Assembly (NCBI GenBank): GCA_030068145.1
Contig: JAPJBO010000227.1
Coordinates: forward strand, 186,001 to 250,000
Length of the DNA stretch: 64,000 nt
Direction of reading: 5' to 3'
Source: Diplonema papillatum
Taxonomy: Eukaryota > Euglenozoa > Diplonemea > Diplonemida > Diplonemidae
In this document: positions 26,101 to 35,149 of the stretch, one piece after another
Layout of the letters: the number at the start of each line of letters is the position of its first letter
Numbering within the stretch: the first letter of the stretch is position 1
Notes under the pieces: generated by a model
What the model saw: the letters and a program-made list of their open reading frames with translations, nothing else
What the model was told of the DNA's origin: nothing
Databases searched by the model: none
Program-made: the position numbers and the translations under genes

Positions 26101-29084
26101 TCCAGCGCCACTCCGTAGAGCGGCTCTCCGTCCAGCAAGGCGTCCTCCACCTCGAGCCCTATCTCCATCAAGACGTCCTCGATCCGGTGGCCCGGCCGAA
26201 AGCCTTTCTGTCCTTCTTCGATCCACCCCTCCTGCCACAGGACAATGTCCGCAAGCCTGCGGCAGGCCCACAAGCGGTACACGGCGGACGTGACGGTTAT
26301 CGGCCTCGTGTGCAGCGGGTCTTGGCTCTCATCTTTCGGCACCATCGACACCAGCGCAGTTGTCATGCTTGCCGGCCAGTCCCCAGTCGCTTCGACCAGG
26401 TTCATGACGTCTGCAAGTGCATTCAGCAGGGGGAGCGGCAACTCCCGCAGTTCAGCCATGCGCCAGCCATCCACCCCTGACGCGCTTTTCTTCGGCTTCT
26501 TCCTCAGCAGAATTCGCAGCTCCTCCCCCGTGATTGTTCCGGCTTCCATCAAGTGTGGGCCGATGTGATCCTGGAACCGATCCCGAAACGGCTCGTACTC
26601 CGGCTCTGGCCCGTCCTTGTACTTACGCAGGATAGGGTCCCACGCAGTGTTCAGCGCCTCGTCCATCTCGTCAACATTTGCAGTCACTCCCGCCCCCGTT
26701 CGCAACACCCCCGACGGCTCAGCGCGTCCGGCGCAGATGGTTGTCAGACATCGTCTGCTCGCATCGGCCCTCTCGTTCAGCTTGTCTCGGTACTTCGTAA
26801 ACCTGGCCGCCGATCCTTCCCTTCCGAGCCTACTCGTCTCTTCCCGCAATGCCGTGAGAAGCTGCTTCGCCTCCTCATGATCCGGGAATCCTTCTGTCCC
26901 TTGGCCACCTTTCATGCACGCCTGTGCCAGCCGTCTGCTGTTCTGCCAGCAACGGGATACTTCATGCGGAACTGCCTCCGGCCCGCGTCGCTGCGCAAGG
27001 TAGCTGCAGATGCGTTCCATCCTGTGGATGGCCTTCCGGAGCCGTAGCTGTCTGCTGTTCGCCGCCCCCGACCCGTCGCTCGCAGTGCTTGCCGTGATAC
27101 AGACTCTCTTAGGCGACGTCTTTATCCCCCGGCCGGTACTCCTTCCCCTTTCTTCCGCAGGGATTCCGAAGGCATCCTGCAAGTACTGCTCACTGACTCG
27201 TGACCACTCGAGCCAGGCCTCTTCCACTCGCTGTGCTGCCAGCCGTTCTGCGAAATCGGAGTTGGTCAGTCTCTGTACGGCTTCCCTGTTAGCTTCTGTG
27301 TCCGAGAGGCCCCACTTGGGTCCCCCCTCGGTAGGGATTTCCCGCGGTACTTTAAATCGCCACACGATTTGGCGCAGCGCCGCAATGTCCAGGGTCATTG
27401 TCACGAGCCGGTGTCCCGGTACGTTCACCGCGGTGGTGACGCATTGACGGAAAGCTCCCGTCGTTATTCGGTTGAGGAGTATGCGGTCGATCCTCGTGCC
27501 TGTCGTCCGGGCGCTGGTAAAGGTCGGTGGTGGCGGTGTGTCACCGGTACGCGCATGGTGCAGTTCCGCTGCGTCGGACCATCCGTTCCTTAGTGCCTTC
27601 CGCAGCACAGGGGACCGGTCTTCTTCCGTGTTCAGGTCACCCATCACCATTATGGGGACGTCACCGAGGCTATCTGCCGCTGCGAAGAGGATCTTCTCCA
27701 GCATGTCCTCACGCTCCTCGCTCTCCGCCCTCCCGTTTCCGGAAGGGCAGTAGACATTGAACACGTGCACGAACGTGTTGCCGGCCCCTGTTGCTACTAC
27801 CGTATGGCTCACTCGGTCCGGGGACCGTATTGCTGCGTGCGAGAGCGCCGTCATCGTATCGTACGCAGGTATCGGTCTCAGTACTAGAGTGGAGAGCCCC
27901 CCGTTCGCGGCGTTCACCGTCGAGCGACTACCGGAGTTTCTACAGAGTCTTCCGGGAGGCGGCAGGCCCCAGTGGCAGCACCATTTCCGCAGGTATTCCT
28001 CCGCCTGCGCCCGTTTGCACGGAAGGAGTGTCACCTCCTGGCAGCAGAGAAGATCCGCTTCCACCGCGTCGGCCGCTGGGAGATATTGAAGTAAGCTAGT
28101 TACGTTCAACGTCGCGAACTTCATCTCCGTGCGGCCGGGGCCCGGGTTCTGTTCGATGTCTCCAGCGCTTAACAGCTGCTGTCTAGTAGTTTCCTTAATA
28201 GATATAAGAGTTCTTTGGCGATTACACAAGTCAGTACGTGGCGCGGGGCTGAACTGTTGCTGGGGGGGTGGGGAGGACGCCTGAGGGCGGGGCGGGGGGG
28301 GCATGGGGGGAGTTTCTTGCGGGGTGTCCCGGCCTTGCAAACGTTGGGAGGCGGCCTCGCGCACGGCCCTGTAGGTGAGCGAGACCCGGTCGCGTGCGAC
28401 ATCATCGGGACGAATCCCGTGTGTCCACAGGCTCCTGGCCTCGCCTTCCATGTGGCACAGTGTGCCGACCGGCAGGGGGGTTCTCACTCTCCGGCTCCCC
28501 CTCTCCCACTCCATGACCGTGTCGCTCAAGAGCGATACGGTCGCTACCCTCGGACCCAGTTCTCTCTGGTCTTTGTGGGGGTTGATCCCCACTCCCCTCC
28601 GGTACCAGTTGGCCAGCAACTGGTCCGGTTCCCACCCGAGACGGTCACGTATGAGATCCGCCGCTTCTTTCAGGGGCCCCTCGGGGATACCCCGTTCCAG
28701 TCTGACCGGGGGTCCGCCCTGTCGGTAGGCGTGTCCCCACTGCTGGGTCTCTCTGCTTTGTTCTCCCCCCAGCCTCCTCCAAGTGGCTTTCGGCCCAAGC
28801 TCGGGTACTCGGCTCAGTCTGTCCAGAAGATCCCGAGGGATCGTCTGGAAGCTTAGTCCGGGGATTGCTCCCTCCACCCTGACAGGGCCCCCCCCGCAGG
28901 CACGCTGGCCTTTGTGGGGGGATTGTTTGTGCGCTGCGGGTAAATTTCCCGGGCTAATGAGGCCTGGCGCATTGTGGGAGAGAGGGGGGCAAAAAGAAGA
29001 AGAAGAAGAAGAGGGATCGCCACCACCTTCGCCTGCTCCATCGTCGAACTGCGTGCTGGGACTCACGCGCTGGGCGGCCTGCAC
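23154..29084 (-). CDS. Retroelement ORF2: AlkB - 2A - APE endonuclease - RT
   Basis: About 1976 residues; numbering starts at a GTG at 29084. Residues ~105-245: AlkB-type 2-oxoglutarate/Fe(II) dioxygenase with H170-x-D172 (NPHKD), H222 (WTHGI) and R233/R239 (RVSLTYR). Residues 303-316: 2A-type motif with GDIEQNPGP, expected break before P316. Residues ~320-570: APE endonuclease with NVTSL, CCQE, MGDLN, RIDRIL and PGHR. Residues ~860-1170: reverse transcriptase with ALDFRKCFD, ILQGCPVS and YADD (~1086). A C-x2-C-x10-H-x4-C finger follows. At ~1700-1805 lie three Cys/His modules, then a basic tail. The frame is open from the ORF1 stop, and the first AUG falls within the AlkB domain (M191), so translation probably enters by readthrough of the UGA. 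AlkB here may repair or demethylate element RNA/DNA; that is inference. Confidence 0.92.
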   Translation of the reverse strand: MQAAQRVSPSTQFDDGAGEGGGDPSSSSSSFCPPLSHNAPGLISPGNLPAAHKQSPHKGQRACGGGPVRVEGAIPGLSFQTIPRDLLDRLSRVPELGPKATWRRLGGEQSRETQQWGHAYRQGGPPVRLERGIPEGPLKEAADLIRDRLGWEPDQLLANWYRRGVGINPHKDQRELGPRVATVSLLSDTVMEWERGSRRVRTPLPVGTLCHMEGEARSLWTHGIRPDDVARDRVSLTYRAVREAASQRLQGRDTPQETPPMPPPPRPQASSPPPQQQFSPAPRTDLCNRQRTLISIKETTRQQLLSAGDIEQNPGPGRTEMKFATLNVTSLLQYLPAADAVEADLLCCQEVTLLPCKRAQAEEYLRKWCCHWGLPPPGRLCRNSGSRSTVNAANGGLSTLVLRPIPAYDTMTALSHAAIRSPDRVSHTVVATGAGNTFVHVFNVYCPSGNGRAESEEREDMLEKILFAAADSLGDVPIMVMGDLNTEEDRSPVLRKALRNGWSDAAELHHARTGDTPPPPTFTSARTTGTRIDRILLNRITTGAFRQCVTTAVNVPGHRLVTMTLDIAALRQIVWRFKVPREIPTEGGPKWGLSDTEANREAVQRLTNSDFAERLAAQRVEEAWLEWSRVSEQYLQDAFGIPAEERGRSTGRGIKTSPKRVCITASTASDGSGAANSRQLRLRKAIHRMERICSYLAQRRGPEAVPHEVSRCWQNSRRLAQACMKGGQGTEGFPDHEEAKQLLTALREETSRLGREGSAARFTKYRDKLNERADASRRCLTTICAGRAEPSGVLRTGAGVTANVDEMDEALNTAWDPILRKYKDGPEPEYEPFRDRFQDHIGPHLMEAGTITGEELRILLRKKPKKSASGVDGWRMAELRELPLPLLNALADVMNLVEATGDWPASMTTALVSMVPKDESQDPLHTRPITVTSAVYRLWACRRLADIVLWQEGWIEEGQKGFRPGHRIEDVLMEIGLEVEDALLDGEPLYGVALDFRKCFDMVPREVVLRLAEDLGLHGRVLKPLRAIYSLLARRFKLPLGVGREFSVTNGILQGCPVSVILINALLSVVMKAVKKEAEGVSPKSYADDATLLSRLSEAALQKGVDIVDEFCTLTGMQLNLEKTIAFSTRQRHQSTLRLRSGNALLRFSKSVTCLGALVSTAKNRKERSDSKRVERAAALAEGLRHAPFRYEKRVRIVQSNVLPAALSGCSFAPVSKVAMKRLTTSVMGLIWGGANPKRAREMVLNFQEKGHLTDPGTCLAYRVTTAFYAACERLPRLLPLMESIRGRYAEGDQPLGPVGLAMRSMEECGHIWEPGPLSRTLRRNGAVFDPLASSPSKRGHEVRADLRTRTWARLMARRPGYQGLERADLERTNAFWKTRECSAHTAKLIRVAIAGGVNTAEFTSRMRQAGAEPQAPSCKHCGSGVTENEQHIYWDCDAYSHIRRREAHAGLMAANRTEWPRCTLEHGVVVPGNAHLSRRLQEMMAEILTERAGLEARGWVARNPTTPWSRADAMPAEKFDHPFARIAPAWTWERNKTWGLPTFYALVAWLSDMQWTESGQASMLELAIDFELFSGLSMPLHGNAPKGVRERGNVLRCMMSALDKLAAQQGLGSCMRGERVCPTTSLSFMGISGISGVRPRPRFREAHTGTILEEQVKGSDVGTQCPAYPDWTIGRAARWALPAPPQLHPDPVHMPGVDIEKALVTCATHHKGKCEACRALVRRDVPTVEMCCRHHHHANDGQPIAVCAEHSTTKCGECKTAAACCRSGHHACRTHGRGTCQECKRLPTLTQRRPAACCRRGHHQSNEPNVPSTPGRNKKKRPSSPTQVGVQRGTPVGKRAAQAPPAATKKETATTGRATKRPPPTPGTSERPALKKRVLGTPKEGPIAGRKRKKTKATTPDSGVHRRKKKVPRASSSQKRPGTTGTPTPSKVKNGHTCPPSYSPTQSLESQESQTPLAPQMLDLDDAMAGDDVIR

Positions 29085-29132
29085 CGGCCTGGCGGGGCCA
29101 CAACTGGCGCCGGGGACGGGTCGCGGTGGCAG

Positions 29133-31055
29133 TCAACCCGCAAACGCCTTGCACGCGCCGACGTTGCAGCCCTCGCATGTCGTGCGGATCTGGCCCTTCG
29201 CCTTCTTCTTCCCGCATAGGGCGCAGGAGAAACCGGCGGTGGCCTTCGCCGGGCTCCCGAAGGCGTGGACGTGCCCGCCCGCCTCTGCACCGTCCATTGG
29301 GACATCGTCCCCAGCGGGTTCCGGCCCGTCCGCTGCCGGCTCCGGCGTCTTCCTCTTCTTCTGTCCGGCCGCGTCCGCTGGCGGGGCCGCCGGCTGCGGT
29401 AGCTCGTCCACCTCCGCCGCCGGCAGCCGCATCCGCCGCTTCCCGCTGGGGGCGGCAGCGAGCCGCCTGCGCCGCTCCCTCGGCAGCTCACCTCCGTCGT
29501 ACGGGTTTACCCGGAGGTCGGGTGCCCCCTCCCGCTGCAGCACCCTGAAGGGAGGGTCGGCCGCCGACGTCACCACGCAAACCCGGGCCCCACTTCGCAG
29601 GAACGACGTGGCGACGTCGACCTGCCAGCCGGCCTCCCGCAGGACGTACTCGACGTCCGCCTCGTGCTCCCGCGGCGTCGCACCCACCACGAGGAAGCGC
29701 GGCTTCGACTCGAGGGGGGCAGCAGCGTGTTCGGCGGCCGCCGCACGCACCTCCTCCAGCACAGCGCCGCTGCGTGCGCGCACGAGGAGGCGGCTGCCCG
29801 TGAGCACGAGACCGGCTGCCGCCGCGCCTGCCCGCTCAGCTACCGCCAGCGCGACCGCCCTCGTGACCCCCTTTTGCAGGGCGACCACCGGCATGGCGTC
29901 CCGGCAGGCCTTCTCCGTCGACCGCCAGAATCCGCCGTCCCGGCCGGAGCTGGCCAGGATCGCTTCGGCCTGCGCGCGGGGCACCCGCACGACCAGCTCG
30001 CGCCTCCCCTGCTGCGACGACACGCCCCACATGGCGTCGTCGGGGACGCGGACCTCCGTCTTCAGGGCCGTCTTGACAGCCCTCCGGCACAGGCGAGTCA
30101 GGGCCGTGCGCGGGTCCCTCTCGACGCACTCCCAGGTCTCCGGCGAGGCGTGCTTCCTGGCCACGACGAAGGCCAGTACCGTCGTCGCGGCGTTCGGCTT
30201 CACCGCGCTGACGGGCATCTTCTGGACCTTCACCTGGCCCCGCTGGCATACCGGCCCGCCGCCCGCCCACAGGTACATATCCTGTACCCGCCCGCCTTCC
30301 AGCAGCACTGGGCCCCGGCGTGCGTCGTCGAAGGCCTCCCGGCACAGCACGCCGAGGCGCACCCGCTTCCCGTCGCGCTCTGCGACGTCCACCGCATCTG
30401 CTGCGGGACCCTTCGCTTCTTCGGCTGCGGCGGCGCTCGGGGCGACCCAGAGGCCAGCTTCGACAGCTTCGAAGTCGGGGGAGGGGAGTACCGGCGCGTC
30501 CCAGTCGGCGGCGTCGATTTTACCGGGTGGCGGGGGCCGCCTGGTCACTTCTGCCCAGGTGGGCGCGTACCCCTGCCGGGGCCGCTGTTGTGGTTGTTGC
30601 TGCTCCTGCGGGCGGCGCTGCTGCGTTTGCTGTTGCTGTTGCTGTTGCGGTTGCGGTTGTTGCTGCTCCTGCGGGCGGCGCTGCTGCGTTTGCTGTTGCT
30701 GTTGCTGTTGCGGTTGCGGTTGTTGCTGCCCCTGCGGGCGGCGCTGCTGCGTTTGCCGTTGCTGTTGCTGCTGCTGTTGCGGTTGCGGTTGCTGCTGCGG
30801 TTGCTGCTGCTTCGGTTGCTGCCGCTGCTGCCTCGGCTGCTGCTGCTGCCTCGGTTGCTGCTGCTGCTGCTTCGGTTGCTGCTGTTGCTGCAGTGGCGGC
30901 CGTTGTTGCGCCGGCTCCCCGCTGTTCGCCTCGATCTGACGCCGGAGCAGCGTCGTGGCGACGTCGAGGATGCCGAAAACGGCATCCAGCTGGTCGCGGT
31001 TGGCGCGTTCCGCCATCCCGCGCGCTTCCTGGATCAGGGCGTTAATCCTGTCCAT
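29133..31055 (-). CDS. Retroelement ORF1: Q-rich protein with C-terminal Cys cluster
   Basis: 640 residues from an ATG in good context (CAAAATGG). Residues ~50-160 are Gln-rich (runs of QQ, Pro and Arg). The middle part is a moderately charged, Ala/Arg/Val-rich globular region with no recognised domain. A basic GKRRMRLP stretch and KKRKTPEP may be nuclear signals. The C-terminus has C-x2-C-x12-C-x2-C-x4-C (CALC...CEGC...AC), a likely zinc-binding, nucleic-acid-binding module. LINE ORF1 proteins commonly coat element RNA; this role is inferred from position. It ends in UGA followed by CUG, in the same frame as ORF2. Confidence 0.85.
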   Translation of the reverse strand: MDRINALIQEARGMAERANRDQLDAVFGILDVATTLLRRQIEANSGEPAQQRPPLQQQQQPKQQQQQPRQQQQPRQQRQQPKQQQPQQQPQPQQQQQQQRQTQQRRPQGQQQPQPQQQQQQQTQQRRPQEQQQPQPQQQQQQQTQQRRPQEQQQPQQRPRQGYAPTWAEVTRRPPPPGKIDAADWDAPVLPSPDFEAVEAGLWVAPSAAAAEEAKGPAADAVDVAERDGKRVRLGVLCREAFDDARRGPVLLEGGRVQDMYLWAGGGPVCQRGQVKVQKMPVSAVKPNAATTVLAFVVARKHASPETWECVERDPRTALTRLCRRAVKTALKTEVRVPDDAMWGVSSQQGRRELVVRVPRAQAEAILASSGRDGGFWRSTEKACRDAMPVVALQKGVTRAVALAVAERAGAAAAGLVLTGSRLLVRARSGAVLEEVRAAAAEHAAAPLESKPRFLVVGATPREHEADVEYVLREAGWQVDVATSFLRSGARVCVVTSAADPPFRVLQREGAPDLRVNPYDGGELPRERRRRLAAAPSGKRRMRLPAAEVDELPQPAAPPADAAGQKKRKTPEPAADGPEPAGDDVPMDGAEAGGHVHAFGSPAKATAGFSCALCGKKKAKGQIRTTCEGCNVGACKAFAG

Positions 31056-31215
31056 TTTGACGGAGGTACGGGTAGCCCGCGTTCTTTTCGCGGATGGGTA
31101 CCGCTGTTGTGTTATGGAGGGTGTTTGTCCTGGATGAATTCCGGGCGCACTTTACCGGCCGCGTGAGCAGCCAATAAAGTACAGAAACTGTAGCTTTTAA
31201 ATCGTTGGTGGTGGT

Positions 31216-31258
31216 GTTTAGCATTGAGTTCTTTTAAGTACATGAACCACATGGATTA
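31216..31258. repeat. 43-bp direct repeat, right flank of retroelement
   Basis: Partner of 23087-23129, one mismatch in 43 positions. Confidence 0.85.
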
Positions 31259-32282
31259 CGCGGCTGCCAAACATCCCGTGACACCGCGCGAGGTGGTAGA
31301 ACGCTCGTTTATTTTCTTTTCGATTGCTTTTGATGGGGCATGCAGGCCTGAAATGCAAAGAAGAAAGAAGCATAAGAGTTGCGACCATACGCACCCGGTT
31401 GTGATGACTTTGAGGTCTGCAGCTCTTTATACCAATGGCTGTTGTGGCGACGATGCTCTGTTATACGAGGCCGTTGGCCAACGCGCTGAAGACGATCGGG
31501 AAAGCACATCCGCTTCCAATAATAGGTTATACAGATACGATCGTTCAGGACAGCGGGAGCACCGCCGCGCCACAGGCTACAAGACCGGGGTTTTTCGGCG
31601 GCGTAAGACAAAGAGGGAGTGCAATCAGCATCAGGAGGTGAGAAGGGCACACGTATGCCGGGGCAATGTTGAACCCGCCAGAAAAGCGATGGCCACGCAG
31701 TAACGTGTGTGTTAAACATCGCTTGCCACAGTGCACCTTGCATACGACGACGGGTGGCAACCGTCACCGGAAGGGGCACCATCGGGAGGTGTTGTCGGAG
31801 CATAGACAGCGACGGCAGGAAGAACCCCACCGACAATGCAGAAGAGGACGGCAGATTCAAAAAGCCCCACTCGGCACGGCCGCCGATACAAGTAAACATG
31901 AGAACGCGGGTTGGAAGCAGCAGAGGACGAAGTGGTAGGCACAGAAGAGTGGAATCTGGTGTCAGAAAACCTCAGCATCCGCATGTGACGACATTCTGCA
32001 TCATTAGCTTGTGGTTACCTATTTGCTCGTGTCAGATCGCCGACGAAAGAAAGCGGTGAGCATCAGCGACTGCTCTGCACAAACGAAACCGCGACGACAC
32101 ACAAGAAGGGGCCGAGACGGAGGAAGAGAAGTGCCTGCTGGTAGATCAAAAGAAGAAGGTGATACCGCCCTCTGAAAGGAAAGCCAAAATTTGGCTGGAA
32201 ACGGACACCCGACAGACACACAGAAGGACCCGCGAAGTGGTTATCCTATAGGACCCCTCAGCATGAGGAGCCTTCCGGCGTT
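31259..32282. other. Spacer with dispersed repeat
   Basis: 31313-31360 (CGATTGCTTTTGATGGGGCA, GCAGGCCTGAAATGCAAAG) is the reverse complement of sequence at 45940-45990. No gene recognised. Confidence 0.5.
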
Positions 32283-32395
32283 TCTTTTAAAAGAAACGGA
32301 AACGTTTCCGTTTCCGTTTCCGTTTCCGTTTCCATATTTCGAAAAAACTAAAAGAAACGGCGTTTCCATCCAACTTAGCCCTAGGGGGGGTCAAA
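32283..32395 (-). repeat. Element with (GTTTCC)n core, copy 2
   Basis: AGAAACGGAAACG plus (TTTCCG)n, GAAACGGCGTTTCCATCC and the terminal TAGCCCTAGGGGGGG: inverted relative to 22690-22805. Confidence 0.65.
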
Positions 32396-33789
32396 AGGTC
32401 TTTTTTTGCGTCAAAATGGTGACATTTTCAGCCTGTAGACTTAACGGCAGTTTAAGGCTAAAAAAACATGCAACCCGCCTCAGAAATGCCCGGAAACGTG
32501 TTTTTGGGGAAAGTTTCATGGAAAATGGCCCAGGGGGGGGTGTATTAGTTGATGGTTTTAGGGTGGACACCGTTTGGTACCGGCTAGCTGCCTGTGTGTG
32601 TGCTTCACTGTTCATACCATGCAAAGATGAGGCTACAATCACGTGCAGGCAGCCACAAATGGAAGCAACAAAAGGGCAAACGACACCCAGGAGGAAGGCA
32701 GCTATGAACGTTGCTCGTCTGGATGGTTAACAACGTCCCAAAAGGCTCTCTGAGTCTTGCGCAAGCTGAGGTGTTGTTGACACCGCAGGCAGCAGCTCTT
32801 CCCCGAACTGCTGCTGGGGCGATATTCACAAAGTTCGATGTCTTTCCGAGAAAAACAATGAGATGCTCTCATCCGTAGTGGGATTTTCCAGATCCCAACG
32901 TTTTTGTTGAAGGGATGCACGCGACAGTGTCTTTTATTCAAGTTCGCCTTTCGTACACCACCCCGAAAGGGTCGCATTGCACACGCACGGAAGACAATAC
33001 TGGTCACCGGGGTGTATCTCTGGTACCTAACCCCAACGCACGTTGAGCTTGAACAAAAATAGAAAACTGGACTTGAACGAAAAGGTTCGGCGGTGGATTT
33101 ATAGGACTGCCACGACATAGCAGCTCAGGGCAGGGTATCTGCAGCTTGCGGTAGCACGCTACACGACACAGGCCACTACGAAAGCTGGCGCTGACGTCAA
33201 GGACTCGAGGGGGCGGCACGTTACGAAGCCGTACCTCATTGAGTCGCTTGTCGATGCCTCCTACGAAGCCCCACCATCCCCAACTCTCAGGAAAGTCTTT
33301 TGAGTAAAGATACATAGGTTTGGGCAGTGTTGTTTTCCTTCTTCGGTTCATGCTGTCACTATTTTTGGGGTTGTCACCTAAAAAGAAGAACACCGGTACC
33401 AAACGGTGTCCACCCTGAGTCCAAAAATTGGGCACTCGTAAAAAGGCCTTTTCGGGGCACTTCAGCAGCCAAAAAGCATGTTTTAGGCATTTCTATACGG
33501 TTCTGGGGCGGTTTACCAAATTTTATTGCCTTTTAGGAGCCCCTATGTGGTTCCCAAAAAAATGACCTATTTTGACAGCTTTTGACCCCCCCTACCCCCC
33601 CCCCCCCCCAAAGGTTTATTTCCGGCCAACATTTTTAGAAATACGGTATAACACTTGTACAAGGTTAATACCCTCGTCGCTATCCCGAAACTATCGTATC
33701 CCGTTTTCGCATATCTTCACCCCTCGCGGAGCCAGTATGCGAGAGGAGGAGGATGATGTAGTATTGTATATAACCCGCTTTCACCTGCT
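32396..33789. other. Spacer, no gene recognised
   Basis: Contains a C run with TTTCCGGCCAACATTTTTAG at 33595-33645, the same terminus as the element at 21341. Confidence 0.45.
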
Positions 33790-34150
33790 TTTGTAGGAAA
33801 TACCTGAGGAGGCTGCCAGTTGCGAAATCTCAAAGGAGGTCGTATAGTAGTGTATCGTGGTACTCATCAGCATGCCGACGACTCCCCACTATCGCAGCAA
33901 TATTCCAATCTCACGGAGGTAAATGTGTAGCCACGACACGAAACACACGGGCAAATCTGGGGTTGGTGGCGGCGTAAGTTGTAGATGTGTTGTTCTCTGC
34001 CTGAATCGGCAACAGGTTTCCGCTTGACGAGCCTCCACGCCAGACCAGCCAGGGTAGGTTGTTGTGCCACGCAAAAAAAGCGGACTTCAACTGAGAAAAT
34101 ACCCGAGGGGCTGCCTTGTGCTTATTGCGACGGAGGCTAATAATGCTATT
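33790..34150 (-). repeat. Old copy of the 221-bp repeat family
   Basis: AAATACCTGAGGAGGCTGCC, GGAGGTAAATGTG, AAACACACGGG and GAGGGGCTGCCTTGTGCTTA match units of 46640-47545 and 60110-60345 but are diverged and rearranged. Confidence 0.6.
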
Positions 34151-34929
34151 CGTCCAGCCGAACTGTGCGGCGCAGCTGACAGTAAGGCAATCGTCGAGTG
34201 CTACGAGGTGGGGGCCATACAGGACAGGAAAGGGCACACATCTCCGGCCAGTTTTTTCCCCATAGAAAACCCTCTAAATTTTCTTTTCTTCCACGCGTCT
34301 TTGGTGTCATAGGGGGGCCTTCACGTGGCGACACTGTTGACCGCACCTTAGTTGAGTCGCGGTCGCCGATCCCCCAACCGCCAGCATCATGTACTTGATG
34401 CGACGCGGAACAAGTGCTGCCAGCACCGCCCGGCGAATAGAGGGCCACAAAAGTGGAAAATCGACCGGTCGGGGGGTGCTTAACAGCCAATGGCCTGATG
34501 GCTGAGTGCACACCTAAGCGGAGCTGCATCCTCGTTGTAGCCGTGATGTGTATAAGGACCACCTCATCACAATAGGCGCAAGCTTCTCGACAGTGGTTGG
34601 ACAGTCGGGATGCCGGGGGCGGGTCTCCATGAAGAAGAAAAAAGTAAAGCAAGACCTGCCCCCTGCGCCTGCTGTCTCCGGCTCCTTCGGCAGACGACAC
34701 ATACTCGTCCTTCTACCACGCGTCTTTACTTTGCAGGAATTCAAAAAAGCGGGTACCTGGCTACCTGGCTCGCTGCACACGAAACTGCGTGCCCCCCTCC
34801 TAACCGCCTCCTCGTAATACATAGGACCTCGTTCGTTTCATTGCGTGTCTACTTCTCGTTCATGTCCCTTTCCTGGTGCCAAGTGCAGAGTGTCGAGGAA
34901 ATGCCCAGCTTTGACCCCATCCTCAGCAG
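34151..34929. other. Spacer, no gene recognised
   Basis: I see no supported gene, RNA or clear repeat. Confidence 0.4.
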
Positions 34930-35135
34930 CTCTGACTTCATCATCTCCTGAAGGGGGTATCAAATGCTGATTGGTTACCCTTGGAGGGTCTAGGATCGGC
35001 GCCGGTGCTGCCTCAGTAGCATCTTCATCGTCATGATTGCCGCGGCGAACGGACAAGTAGGCGACCCTTCGTGGTGTAGAGTGACAGGTGACCCTTGAGC
35101 AGTGATTGCAGTAAACGGTAGACGTTTACCGTTTA
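34930..35135. repeat. Dispersed repeat DR4, copy 1
   Basis: The reverse complement of about 38540-38705 (GGTAAACGTT, ACGAAGGGTCGCCTACTTGT, ATTTGATACCCCCT). Contains a local palindrome GTAAACGGTAGACGTTTACC. Confidence 0.75.
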
Positions 35136-35149
35136 CCACAGACGCCCGG

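Larger units (their letters stand above)
23130..31215 (-). mobile_element. Complete non-LTR retroelement with AlkB and 2A
   Basis: An 8.1-kb element on the minus strand bounded by 43-bp direct repeats. The 5' UTR is about 160 nt, then ORF1 (640 codons), a UGA, 16 open codons, ORF2 (about 1976 codons) and only about 24 nt of 3' UTR with no poly(A) tail. ORF1 is in the same frame as ORF2. All enzymatic motifs appear intact, so it may be active or recently active. APE-type endonuclease plus reverse transcriptase places it among LINE-like elements; no RNase H or restriction-like endonuclease was recognised. It interrupts the otherwise all-plus host gene orientation. Confidence 0.92.

Noticed and set aside
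28783..30939. Long plus-strand frame with Cys- and Pro-rich translation
   Set aside because: It is the antisense of retroelement ORF1 and the start of ORF2; the Cys runs are the complement of CAG-rich Gln codons.
23087..31258. Flanking direct repeats as LTRs
   Set aside because: Only 43 bp, no primer-binding site, no protease or integrase, and an APE endonuclease is present.
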